This document shows positions 17,063 through 24,371 of a stretch of DNA of 32,027 nucleotides, in pieces. The stretch's first letter is position 1. Every line of letters begins with the position of its first letter. The translations under genes were made by a program, and so were the position numbers. The stretch comes from Candidatus Helarchaeota archaeon (GTDB lineage: Archaea; Asgardarchaeota; Lokiarchaeia; Helarchaeales; JABXJV01): positions 1-32,027 of the forward strand of contig JABXJV010000186.1 of NCBI GenBank assembly GCA_013375355.1. Reading direction: 5' to 3'. The notes beneath the pieces were generated by a model. It did no database searches. It saw nothing but the letters and a program-made list of their open reading frames with translations, and was not told the origin of the DNA.

Positions 17063-18373
17063 TTAGTGGTCTAGAGGTTTTATATTTAATTTTTTAAACA
17101 TACCATCGAGTAAATCCACTTTGTAAAATGATTTAAAAAAATGATCTTTTAATTCCGTTATTTCTTCGATTGTCAAATCTGGTGTCCTCATTATAGGCCT
17201 ACTATAATCAAAATTAGTCCAGTCAAAATCTTTAGCAATCCATCCATTCGCCACAGCTTGTTCCATTAATCTTGTTCCAGGTAATGGTGTGAGTGGGATT
17301 GCTATTGCTATGGCAACTTTTAATTCCTTAACTAATTTGGGCATTTTTAGAATATCTTCTCTTGTTTCCCCAATATTCCCAATAATGAATGAGCCAAATA
17401 CTAGAATTTTATTATCATGGCAATTTTTTATTGCTTTTTTATACAAGGTTAAGCTCACTTGCTTTTTTATTATATCAAGGCTCTCCTGCTTGAGACTTTC
17501 AAATCCAATAAAAAAAACAAAGAATTTACTTTCGGCCATCTTATTGACTAATTCTGGGTTTTTTGCAGTATCATCGACACGCGCTTGGCAAGAAAACATA
17601 AATCTCCTATGAAGTTTATGTTCTCGAATTAAATAGCAAATTTCCTCTACTCGTTTATGATCAAGCATAAAGTTATCATCTGTAAAAAAGACTTGAAATT
17701 GTGTTTTTGGAACTAATTCCAATTCTTTTATTACTCGGAGAGGGGATTTTTTGCGATACGTTCGACCATAAAATTTTGAAACGCAACAAAAATGGCAGTC
17801 AAACGGACATCCACGAGAAGTTTCAACAATGTCACCAGGTAGACCAAAAGTTATGTATGGCTTATAATCCACCAAATCCTTCCTTGGATAAGGCAATTCA
17901 TCTAAATTTGTAATAAATGGTCTTGGTTTATTATGATGAAATTCTCCATTTTTTTTGTAACTTAATCCCAGAATCTCTGATGGATTCAGACCATCTACTA
18001 ATTCTTTAAATGTGTACTCACCTTCTCCTCTAACAGTATAATCAATATTAGGATATTCAATAACATCTGGTTTTAGTGTAGGGTGAAATCCACCAAGAAC
18101 TGTAGTAACATCATGGCGTTTGGCTAATTCACAGAGTTTTAGTGCGCTATTAAGCATATTTGACATACAAGTTATACCCACCATATCAAATTTAGAAATC
18201 TTTTCCTCAATAATATCAAAATCTATACTAGGAATAACATTTAAATCTAGGATTTCAACCTCATGGTTCGGAATCATTGCTGCTAACTGTAATAATGCAA
18301 GAGGTGGAGCTTTCATCATAGCTCCCAAACCTTTCTCTAAAAAATAAGGTGGGTATATTAATAAAACCTTCAT
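17063..18373 (-). CDS. B12-binding domain radical SAM protein
   Basis: About 436 residues. The N-terminal 130 residues form a Rossmann-like cobalamin-binding domain (MKVLLIYPPYF, MVGITCMSNML, VTTVLGGFHPTLKPD). The DxHxxG histidine is not present, so cobalamin, if bound, would be base-on/His-off. The radical SAM core follows with TSRGCPFDCHFCC (the CxxxCxxC 4Fe-4S ligands), FFTDDNFMLD, GFESLKQESLDIIKK and FGSFIIGNIGET. Members catalyse difficult methylations or rearrangements on lipids, cofactors or antibiotics; the substrate here is unknown. The frame extends to 18418, but the ATG at 18373 begins the conserved strand and has GGATG eight bases upstream, so it is chosen. Confidence 0.88.
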   Translation of the reverse strand: MKVLLIYPPYFLEKGLGAMMKAPPLALLQLAAMIPNHEVEILDLNVIPSIDFDIIEEKISKFDMVGITCMSNMLNSALKLCELAKRHDVTTVLGGFHPTLKPDVIEYPNIDYTVRGEGEYTFKELVDGLNPSEILGLSYKKNGEFHHNKPRPFITNLDELPYPRKDLVDYKPYITFGLPGDIVETSRGCPFDCHFCCVSKFYGRTYRKKSPLRVIKELELVPKTQFQVFFTDDNFMLDHKRVEEICYLIREHKLHRRFMFSCQARVDDTAKNPELVNKMAESKFFVFFIGFESLKQESLDIIKKQVSLTLYKKAIKNCHDNKILVFGSFIIGNIGETREDILKMPKLVKELKVAIAIAIPLTPLPGTRLMEQAVANGWIAKDFDWTNFDYSRPIMRTPDLTIEEITELKDHFFKSFYKVDLLDGMFKKLNIKPLDH

Positions 18374-18455
18374 TTTTGAACATCCAAATTTACAATTTTT
18401 AATACCCCATATTATCAATAATATACTTCGGATTAAAATTAAAATTTATAGGAAA

Positions 18456-18692
18456 ATGAAAATTGATGTACTAGATTTACATAATGGAAAAGAAAAAAAT
18501 TTTGGGATTTGGGGCGAAAAAAAGAGGGAATTTAAATTAAGTATTCGATGGAATGAAAAAAATAAAGTTTTTGAATGCTACAAATTATTTTTTGACACAA
18601 ATGAAGAAGAAATATTATTTAATAGTGAAAAACTAGTGGATATTGTAATAAGAACTTGTAAACTTGCAAACAAGTATGCAAAAGAAATTTAG
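18456..18692 (+). CDS. Small 78-residue protein, unknown
   Basis: Begins MKIDVLDLHNGKEKNFGIWG; charged, soluble, with a predicted beta-rich first half and a helical end (KLVDIVIRTCKLANKYAKEI). AGGA lies four to seven bases upstream of the ATG. It diverges from the radical SAM gene across 82 bp and converges on rpoH with a 47-bp gap. No family is recognised. The residue composition and ribosome binding site favour a real gene. Confidence 0.55.
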   Translation: MKIDVLDLHNGKEKNFGIWGEKKREFKLSIRWNEKNKVFECYKLFFDTNEEEILFNSEKLVDIVIRTCKLANKYAKEI

Positions 18693-18739
18693 ATTAAATT
18701 GCTAAAAGATAAAATAAGGGAAAAATTAATTATAATATT

Positions 18740-19294
18740 TCATTCTTCACCTTTTACGCAAAGCCTATAAATTATACTCTCGCCAGCAGTAAGGCTCTTA
18801 CGAGTTATCTTCACAAAATTTCCTGGTTTAGCTCCAATTATCTTTGCGACTGGATCAGTATCATATATCCGAGGCAGTAAATCTTGAGTGATCCTATACT
18901 CCTCTAATACTTTTTGAGCCTCTTCATTTGGGATTATTTCATGTTTTGGAACAAATTCATGCTCTAGGATGTTCATTAAGACTAATTGCGTTGAAATAAA
19001 ATCAATTTTATTTGCGATCATTTCATTTTTTGCACTTCTTGTGACCTTACCGGAACCAACTATTAATTTATTTTTAATCTTTTTCTTATTCATTTCTTTG
19101 ACGATATCCCTTACCATTGCGACTCCGAGTGTCTCAACTTCTCCTAAAATGAGTACTTGAGCAGATTCTGTAGTCTTCCCTACTACCTTTTCGCATATTA
19201 AGAAAATTTTATTTTTCTCAATCTTTTCTTGCTCTTTTACCTTGTAGCCTCGCTTTTTCATTATATTTTTAGTGTTTTTAATAATATCTTGCAT
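18740..19294 (-). CDS. rpoH: RNA polymerase subunit H with a eukaryotic RPB5-like N-terminal domain
   Basis: Subunit H/RPB5 sits in the lower jaw of RNA polymerase. Residues about 109-184 are the universal assembly domain: ILEHEFVPKHEIIP, YRITQDLLPRIYDTDPVAKIIGAKPG, VKITRKSLTAGESIIYRL, matching eukaryotic ITEHELVPEHVVMT and [20 protein letters not shown]. Archaeal subunit H is normally only this domain (about 75-85 residues). Here residues 1-108 align by eye with the eukaryotic jaw domain: KNIMKKRGYKV with the KTIMQLCHDRGYLV segment, VAMVRDIVKEMNKKKIKNKLIV with the [22 protein letters not shown] segment, SAKNEM with SAKQSL. The gene stands alone rather than ahead of rpoB, just downstream of three minus-strand tRNA genes. 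ATG at 19294; weak ribosome binding site. Confidence 0.92.
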   Translation of the reverse strand: MQDIIKNTKNIMKKRGYKVKEQEKIEKNKIFLICEKVVGKTTESAQVLILGEVETLGVAMVRDIVKEMNKKKIKNKLIVGSGKVTRSAKNEMIANKIDFISTQLVLMNILEHEFVPKHEIIPNEEAQKVLEEYRITQDLLPRIYDTDPVAKIIGAKPGNFVKITRKSLTAGESIIYRLCVKGEE

Positions 19295-19327
19295 TTAAAT
19301 CATTATAAATAAGTTAGTTTTTTGAAA

Positions 19328-19451
19328 TGGTGCAGAGGATGGGCTTCGAACCCACGCAGGCCTTCGCCACAGGAGCCTCAGTCCTGCTCCTTTAGTTAAA
19401 TTAATCAGCATTCTGAATGCTATTTCTTTGACCAGACTCGGACACCTCTGC
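19328..19451 (-). tRNA. tRNA-Leu (GAG) with an intron in the D loop
   Basis: Acceptor GCAGAGG pairs perfectly with CCUCUGC, discriminator A, and CCA is encoded (19328-19330). Anticodon stem CAGGA/UCCUG with loop CUGAGGC gives anticodon GAG. A long variable arm and a T stem GUGGG/CCCAU with loop UUCGAAG fit tRNA-Leu. The D stem UCC/GGA is interrupted by an extra ~36 nt; removing it leaves GGUCAAAGGA, the normal archaeal Leu D loop. Mature length is 85 without CCA. Confidence 0.88.
19392..19427 (-). other. 36-nt intron in the tRNA-Leu D loop
   Basis: Insert between GGUCAA and AGGAGC. Up to four bases of slippage (AAAG at both ends) leave the exact cut open. With the cut shown, two 3-nt AAA bulges flank a GGUC/AACU central helix with one C-A mismatch, an approximate bulge-helix-bulge. 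An internal hairpin AGCAUU/AAUGCU lies within it. Confidence 0.7.
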
Positions 19452-19619
19452 TGTAATTTTTTACTTTCTCAATTATTTAATATTCGATTATTTTATTTTT
19501 TTAATTTGTTTTGAAGTTATATTTTTAATAAATTTTCACACCTATTTACTATTTTTATTATTTTTTGAAAACATATTTGGCTTATCCTGGTTTCTTCATG
19601 AAAGGAGCCCTAGGAGGGA

Positions 19620-19647
19620 TTTTCATCAAATGGTTTTCTCAGTTGAT
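19620..19647 (-). other. 28-nt intron in the T loop of tRNA-Thr (59/60)
   Basis: A textbook bulge-helix-bulge: the exon stem GAGGG/CCCUC, a 4-bp central helix UUCA/UGAA, 3-nt bulges AAA and AAU, and an intron helix UCAA/UUGA. Cutting after the second base of each bulge restores the loop UUCAAAU exactly. Confidence 0.85.
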
Positions 19648-19678
19648 TTTGAACCCTCGACCTACAGCTTACGAGGCT

Positions 19679-19709
19679 TTAACATAGAATCTAGTACTTT
19701 AGATACTAT
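19679..19709 (-). other. 31-nt intron in the anticodon stem of tRNA-Thr (28/29)
   Basis: Central helix AGCA/UGUU with one wobble pair, bulges ACA and AAA, and an intron hairpin (UAG/CUA then AUCUA/UAGAU). Removal restores the 5-bp stem ACAGC/GCUGU. A one-base slip (29/30) gives the same mature RNA. Confidence 0.8.
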
Positions 19710-19747
19710 GTTGCTATACCACTAAGCCACTAGGGCAAAAAGGGGAA

Positions 19748-19853
19748 TGGCGGGCTCGACGGGGTTAGTCCAAACCTCAATTAATGAGAGTTTTTTGAAC
19801 CCGCGACCATCGGGTTAAGAGCCCGGTGCTCTACCAAACTGAGCTACGAGCCC
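19748..19853 (-). tRNA. tRNA-Lys (CUU) with an intron in the T loop
   Basis: Acceptor GGGCUCG pairs perfectly with CGAGCCC, discriminator G, and CCA is encoded (19748-19750). D arm GCUCAGUUUGGUAGAGC, anticodon stem CCGGG/CCCGA (one C-A mismatch at the outer pair) with loop CUCUUAA, anticodon CUU. The T stem GCGGG/CCCGU is separated by 29 extra nt; removal leaves loop UUCAAAC. Mature length is 74 without CCA. Confidence 0.88.
19766..19794 (-). other. 29-nt intron in the T loop of tRNA-Lys (58/59)
   Basis: Central helix GUUC/GGAC (4 bp), bulges AAA and UAA, and an intron helix AAAC/GUUU extended by CUC/GAG form a bulge-helix-bulge. A shift of one base either way (AA at both ends) gives the same product. 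Confidence 0.8.
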
Positions 19854-20068
19854 AACTCAATTAAGTTAATTTTTAATTGATAAGCAACAAATTTGCTTAA
19901 GAAAAATAAATTAATTTACATTTAAAAAGATTTACGAAATTGCTCTAATTGATTGAGCTTTTAGTAAATAATCTTTTTAATTCAATTTTAAAAATTAAAA
20001 TTAGCTAACAAATTAAAATGTTCAATACTAAAATGTAAATAAATTAGATCCTTTGAGACTGAAAATCG

Positions 20069-20542
20069 ATGCCCTTAAAAAAAACGAAAGTAATGGCATT
20101 CGGAACTTTTGACATTCTTCATTATGGGCATGTTAAACTATTAGAACAAGCAAGAGCCTTAGGGGGGAATAATGTAGAATTAATAGTTGTAATTGCTAGA
20201 GATTCTACAGTTATAAAAGAGAAAGGGCATAATCCAATTTTTCCAGAAGAAGAACGATTAGCTTTAATAGAATCGTTAAAAGTTGTTGATGCTGTATACC
20301 TTGGTTCAAAAGGTCCAGATCATTTAAAGATAGTGGAAAAATGCAAACCTGATATTATCGCTCTTGGGTATGATCAAAAAATTGATAGTGAATACTTAAA
20401 AAAAGAATTAGAAAAACGTGGTCTAAAAAATATTAAAATTTATAGATTAAAAAAATATGGGACACCAGGATTAAATAGTTCTTCAAAAATTTTGGATAAA
20501 TTAGAAGAAAGGATACAAAGGTTACTAAGATTTTATTCCTAA
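20069..20542 (+). CDS. ribL: FAD synthetase RibL (nucleotidyltransferase)
   Basis: 157 residues, the size of archaeal RibL, which adenylates FMN to FAD. Nucleotidyltransferase motifs: GTFDILHYGHVKLLEQA (the HxGH signature near residues 18-21), VVIARDSTVIKEKG, FPEEERLALIESLKVVDAVYLGS and LGYDQKID. The end TPGLNSSSKILDKL corresponds to the SSSKI segment of the family, here without the cysteines seen in some RibL proteins. A related alcohol-phosphate cytidylyltransferase is the alternative, but its overlap with the riboflavin kinase gene on the other strand supports flavin synthesis. ATG at 20069; no strong ribosome binding site. Confidence 0.82.
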   Translation: MPLKKTKVMAFGTFDILHYGHVKLLEQARALGGNNVELIVVIARDSTVIKEKGHNPIFPEEERLALIESLKVVDAVYLGSKGPDHLKIVEKCKPDIIALGYDQKIDSEYLKKELEKRGLKNIKIYRLKKYGTPGLNSSSKILDKLEERIQRLLRFYS

Positions 20543-21225
20543 ATGGTATTTAAAAATACTTTAATCTTGACGTTGTCTCCGTCCTTAATATTTAGAGCAT
20601 CTCTGAGATATACCGGTGCTATTATTTCGATTACAGTTTCTTCATGATGAGTTCTTTCGATTGCCAATAGTGCACCATCAATTTTTTCATTAACTTTACA
20701 TTTATAACAAATTACATCCCCATATGTCCGATCTTTATTTTTAAATCCCTTAATAGCAATCCCTAAATCTTTTCTATCTAAAAGAATCTTCCGGTTTTTT
20801 ATATCTTCTTCTTTTGTCAATTTTAAGTTTAAAGTTCCAGGATATATATCTTTAAAACCCAATTTTTCTAGAAATTGTTTTTTATAGCCTTCACGACTTA
20901 CATAATATCCTCCCTCTTCCATTCCTGTAAACAATTCTCCTTCAATTTCTATGGATTTTAGTTCTGGTTCAAAAAACTTACTCAGAACATAATAGACATC
21001 TTTAAGCTGATCTTGACCTTTTTTTGAAATTTGAAGGTAATGTCCGGTTCCATGTGGTTCGCGAGAGATCCAACCAAGTTTTTCAAGTTCAATTATTCGC
21101 CTTGAAGCAGTTTGTTGACTAGCAGATATCTCTTTAGCAAATTTAGTGGATGAAATCTCAATTTTTTTATATATCGCACCCAATTTCGCTAAAATAAATA
21201 GAGAAAACCAAAGCTCACTACTCAA
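20539..21225 (-). CDS. ribK: CTP-dependent riboflavin kinase with N-terminal winged helix
   Basis: 228 residues. A winged helix at about 1-80 (STKFAKEISASQQTASRRIIELEKLGWISRE) precedes the DUF120/RibK domain: IEGELFTGMEEGGYYVSREGYKKQF, KLGFKDIYPGTLNLKL, and a C-terminal barrel ending APVYLRDALNIKDGDNVKI. The enzyme makes FMN from riboflavin using CTP. The fused winged helix occurs in many archaeal homologues and may let FMN or substrate control the gene (known as RbkR in some archaea). Start is TTG at 21225; no in-frame ATG nearby. Its last four bases overlap the end of ribL. Confidence 0.9.
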   Translation of the reverse strand: MSSELWFSLFILAKLGAIYKKIEISSTKFAKEISASQQTASRRIIELEKLGWISREPHGTGHYLQISKKGQDQLKDVYYVLSKFFEPELKSIEIEGELFTGMEEGGYYVSREGYKKQFLEKLGFKDIYPGTLNLKLTKEEDIKNRKILLDRKDLGIAIKGFKNKDRTYGDVICYKCKVNEKIDGALLAIERTHHEETVIEIIAPVYLRDALNIKDGDNVKIKVFLNTI

Positions 21226-21281
21226 GATAGTCCATCTTCAATCTAATTTTTCTTTTTATAATAACATTAAAAATAAATTTA

Positions 21282-21974
21282 TTAAATTAATTGTTGGGAT
21301 TTACTTAAATTTGCTAATTGATGAGCTAATCTTATTGGTTCTGGTAATTTATGGGCTTTTATTGTATTTTTTATAATTTTTATTGAGGTTTCTAAGGAAA
21401 TAAGATGTCCTGGAGAGATAAAAATAGGTTTTGAATTTATTTGCGATAGAAATGCATAACCTACAATTTTATTTTTATAATTTATAGGAGAACAATTTCC
21501 TTTTTTCTTTGGAAGTTCAACATTTCCGCACAATATATTCTGAGCAACTCCTATTGTCGATTTTTGAATTAAAATTCCAATATGAGATGCAGCTCCAATC
21601 CCTAAAGGGTGACTAATCCCATGTGAATTAATTAAAATGACATCTGGGACGATTTTTAATTTTAAAAGAATATCCAATGTTGGAGGGCCTTCTCTAAAAA
21701 TGAAAAAACCAGGTTTATAGTGGAATTTTAATTCTGTTGTTATCACTTTTTCCTCTAATATTTTTAAATTTTTAAAATTTAAAGTAACACAAGCGGTATA
21801 AGCCGTATTATTAATATAAGCAGCATCAATTCCTGCAATAGTCGATGGCGGATAAGAAAATCCATCTCGTAAAACTATCTTTTTGGCATCTTTAATTTGA
21901 AATTCTCTGAGTTTCTCTTCATTACCACTATATTTTTGTAAATATGATAAAAAATAACTGATTTTTTCATTCAA
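21282..21974 (-). CDS. nfi: Endonuclease V with substituted active-site and wedge residues
   Basis: 230 residues. Endonuclease V nicks DNA (or RNA) at deoxyinosine/inosine. Family motifs: STIAGIDAAY (catalytic Asp50), FREGPPTLD (Glu95), HGISHPLGIGAASHIGILI, STIGVAQNIL and FISPGHLISLETS (His190). The usual third acidic residue, in the pattern DG(H/Q)G (Asp110 of the Thermotoga enzyme), is Asn116 here (LINSHG; codon AAT). The base-wedge motif PYIP reads HYKP (85-88). Activity may be reduced or altered. TTG start at 21974; the ATG at 21970 is out of frame. Sits in a minus-strand run between ribK and the HEAT-like gene. Confidence 0.88.
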   Translation of the reverse strand: MNEKISYFLSYLQKYSGNEEKLREFQIKDAKKIVLRDGFSYPPSTIAGIDAAYINNTAYTACVTLNFKNLKILEEKVITTELKFHYKPGFFIFREGPPTLDILLKLKIVPDVILINSHGISHPLGIGAASHIGILIQKSTIGVAQNILCGNVELPKKKGNCSPINYKNKIVGYAFLSQINSKPIFISPGHLISLETSIKIIKNTIKAHKLPEPIRLAHQLANLSKSQQLI

Positions 21975-22022
21975 TTTATTTTTTCTCTTGAATCTTTGTA
22001 TTGATGATTAAGAATATCGCAA

Positions 22023-22688
22023 TCAAGTACTTTTTTTTGTTCGTTTTTTATTCTTGAATAATTTTTTCAACATTTCTGCTGCTTTTTCATATAACTCAAC
22101 TAGATTTTGTCCTCCAGAGCGTTCTTCATCAGCGCAAATAAGCTTAAATATCTCTCGATGTTTGGAAATTTCGGGTTCAAAACCATGAATTGCAAGGAGG
22201 CTCTCAGATGAGTGATTTCGAACTAGATAATCGGGATCCAAAACCCCTTTAAAGAGTGCAATAATTGCTTCTTGCGTAGGAAATTTTCTTAGCACCATAG
22301 CAGCTTCTAATCGATCGTAAGGAGAGCCACCTGTAAGAAGCTCATCAATTATTACTGAAACATATTCTCCAGATCCCTCGATCTCTTCAATTGCTTCAGC
22401 AATCCGAACGTTTGTTGGTGGAGGGGCATTATTTAATTTTTTTTTCAATATGGGTAATGCTTTTTTAGATTTTAACGCTGCTAGACCATCTGTAGGCCAC
22501 ATTCCACCTTTCTGTACACTTTCAATTAACATGTTTTCTGCTTCTTCGCGCTCTTCTCCTACTAAATCGAGAACAACGTTAGGATTTACCCCGTCATGCC
22601 ATTGTTCATAAGCTGATCGTTCAAAAAACTCATACATGAACCGATGCCATTCAGAACTTCGTTTTTTTTTCTCAACTTTTTTCGGCAT
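22023..22688 (-). CDS. HEAT-repeat-like helical protein
   Basis: 221 residues, almost all helical. Repeated helix pairs of the HEAT/PBS-lyase type are visible from about 60 to 180: GLAALKSKKALPILKKKLNNA, VRIAEAIEEIEGSGEYVSVIIDELL, DRLEAAMVLRKFPTQEAIIALFKGVL, DYLVRNHSSESLLAIHGF. Both ends are Lys-rich. Such proteins are scaffolds for protein contacts; no enzymatic motif is seen. ATG at 22688 preceded by GAGG. Gap of 48 bp to endonuclease V and 70 bp from the LRR gene, all same strand. Confidence 0.75.
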   Translation of the reverse strand: MPKKVEKKKRSSEWHRFMYEFFERSAYEQWHDGVNPNVVLDLVGEEREEAENMLIESVQKGGMWPTDGLAALKSKKALPILKKKLNNAPPPTNVRIAEAIEEIEGSGEYVSVIIDELLTGGSPYDRLEAAMVLRKFPTQEAIIALFKGVLDPDYLVRNHSSESLLAIHGFEPEISKHREIFKLICADEERSGGQNLVELYEKAAEMLKKLFKNKKRTKKST

Positions 22689-22758
22689 TTTGGTTATCCT
22701 CTATAATTATAACTATATTAGAACTAATTATTCTTTGCCAATTTAATTCCTATCCTTA

Positions 22759-24351
22759 TTAAATCCATTCAATAGATTGTTTTTTAATTAAACTCTTAAT
22801 TACTTTAGAACTGATTTTTTTCTTTCTTTTAGATTTTTGGATTTGAAGTTTGACATCATCATTAATTACGAAATACATTAATTTTTTAAAATCGAGAAGG
22901 GGGGTAATATCCAAAGATATTATTGGATTATCTATCAATCTAAGGTCTCGTAATTCTGTACAAAAATGGAGAGGAGACAGATCTAAAGATTTTAATTGAT
23001 TTGAAAATAAATATAGAGTGTTTAATTTAGTACTTTGCTTGAGAGGAGACAGATCTAAAGAAGAAATTTGATTAATTCTTAAATCAAGACTATTTAGATT
23101 TTTCATTGGACTTAGGATTACGCTCTTTAACTTACATTCACTTAAATCTAGAAATTGGATGGCGGTATGCTTCAGTGGAGTTAAATTCAAAGAGCTTAAA
23201 GAGGTTCTAAATAAATTAAAAATCCTTAATTGAGAACAATACATAAGTGGAATTAAATTTAATTTTTCCAAGGGATTGTCATTCAAATTGAGGTATTGAA
23301 AGTTATTACATTTTTTTAATGGGGATAGATTTATTTCTTTCAATTTATTGAAAGACAAATCTATTTGGTTTAATTTCGAACAACCTTGAATAGGAGTTAG
23401 ATCTATTGAATTTAATTCATTTTCCTTTAGATTAAGTGTTTCAAGATTAGGTACTTCAACTAATTTTATATCTTGTAGTTGGTTTTTATTCAGAATAATA
23501 GAAGATAATTTTTTAGAATTTTTTAAGGGAGTTAAATCTAACTTTTTTAATGAGTTGATTCCTAAACTTAGACTTCTAAGATTTGGAAGTGAAATCAAAT
23601 TTAATTCCTTAATTTTATTATCAATTAAATAAATAAATTCAAGACTAGTACAATTTTGAAGAGGTTGAAAATCAAAGGAAGTCAAATGGTTAGAGTTTAA
23701 ATTTACCCTTAATAATTTAAGGGAGTTTTTCAGTGGAATAATATCCAAATCTTGTAATCTATTGTTTCTCAAATCTAACTCTTGAAGGCTGGGAAAATTA
23801 TACAATTTAAGTTCTTTCAATTGATTTGTTGGTAATATGATTGAACTAAGCTTTGGAAAGTTATTAAAAGGTGATAAATCAATTTTTTTTAATTCATTAT
23901 CTTGTAAATTGATTGTTTCAAGGTTTTTACAATTTTTTAATGAGCTTAAATCCACTTCTGTAAATTTATTATAAGATAGCGTGATATCGATAAGTTTTGT
24001 GCAATTTTGAAGTGGTTTAAGATTAACATCAGTCAAAAAATTATGATCTAAAAAGATTGATTTGAGATTTTTACATTTTTTTAGCGGTTTGAGATTTATA
24101 GAATTAAGAATATTATTAGATAAATCAAGATCCGAAAATTTTGGACATTTTTGGAGTGGTTCAAGATTTAATTCCTTTAGTTTATTATCCGATAAAAAAA
24201 GACCTCTAAGATTTTTACAATTTTGAAGAACTGTAAGGTCAATTTCAGCGATTTTTTTTTCTTTTAACTTTAGAATTGAAATATTTGAGGTGATATTTTG
24301 AGTAAATTCATAATTGGTATTAAGCTTCCCCGTAATTAAAACAGAATTCAC
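22759..24351 (-). CDS. Leucine-rich-repeat protein with about 21 repeats
   Basis: 530 residues made of about 21 LRRs. The usual unit is 24 residues, pattern KNLxxLxLxxNxLxxLDLxPLKNC, with four shorter units of 20-21 that lack the C-terminal extension (ending LYNF, LISL, LVEV, SPM). This yields a solenoid of nearly constant curvature, ending in a basic cap (SKRKKKISSKVIKSLIKK). No signal peptide or membrane anchor, so cytoplasmic. Start is GTG at 24351 with AGGAA immediately upstream; 20 bp from the SepRS stop, so co-transcription is likely. LRR proteins of this kind are common in Asgard archaea; the partner is unknown. The T/A-rich 72-bp DNA periodicity makes it prone to repeat-number change. 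Confidence 0.88.
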   Translation of the reverse strand: MNSVLITGKLNTNYEFTQNITSNISILKLKEKKIAEIDLTVLQNCKNLRGLFLSDNKLKELNLEPLQKCPKFSDLDLSNNILNSINLKPLKKCKNLKSIFLDHNFLTDVNLKPLQNCTKLIDITLSYNKFTEVDLSSLKNCKNLETINLQDNELKKIDLSPFNNFPKLSSIILPTNQLKELKLYNFPSLQELDLRNNRLQDLDIIPLKNSLKLLRVNLNSNHLTSFDFQPLQNCTSLEFIYLIDNKIKELNLISLPNLRSLSLGINSLKKLDLTPLKNSKKLSSIILNKNQLQDIKLVEVPNLETLNLKENELNSIDLTPIQGCSKLNQIDLSFNKLKEINLSPLKKCNNFQYLNLNDNPLEKLNLIPLMYCSQLRIFNLFRTSLSSLNLTPLKHTAIQFLDLSECKLKSVILSPMKNLNSLDLRINQISSLDLSPLKQSTKLNTLYLFSNQLKSLDLSPLHFCTELRDLRLIDNPIISLDITPLLDFKKLMYFVINDDVKLQIQKSKRKKKISSKVIKSLIKKQSIEWI

Positions 24352-24371
24352 TTCCTAAAATTTAGATAAGA

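Larger units (their letters stand above)
19606..19736 (-). tRNA. tRNA-Thr (CGU) with two introns
   Basis: Acceptor GCCCUAG pairs perfectly with CUAGGGC; discriminator U is usual for archaeal Thr; CCA is not encoded. After removing two inserts the rest folds fully: D arm GCUUAGUGGUAUAGC, anticodon stem ACAGC/GCUGU with loop CUCGUAA (anticodon CGU), variable loop AGGUC, T stem GAGGG/CCCUC with loop UUCAAAU. The gene is 131 nt, the mature product 72 nt. Without splicing neither the anticodon stem nor the T arm can form, so standard searches could miss it. Confidence 0.88.

Noticed and set aside
18374..18418. Longer N-terminus of the radical SAM protein
   Set aside because: The extra residues precede the conserved MKVLLIYPP strand, and the ribosome binding site favours 18373.
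22759..24351. CRISPR-like periodic DNA
   Set aside because: The 72-bp periodicity comes from coding leucine-rich repeats; units are diverged and there are no spacers.
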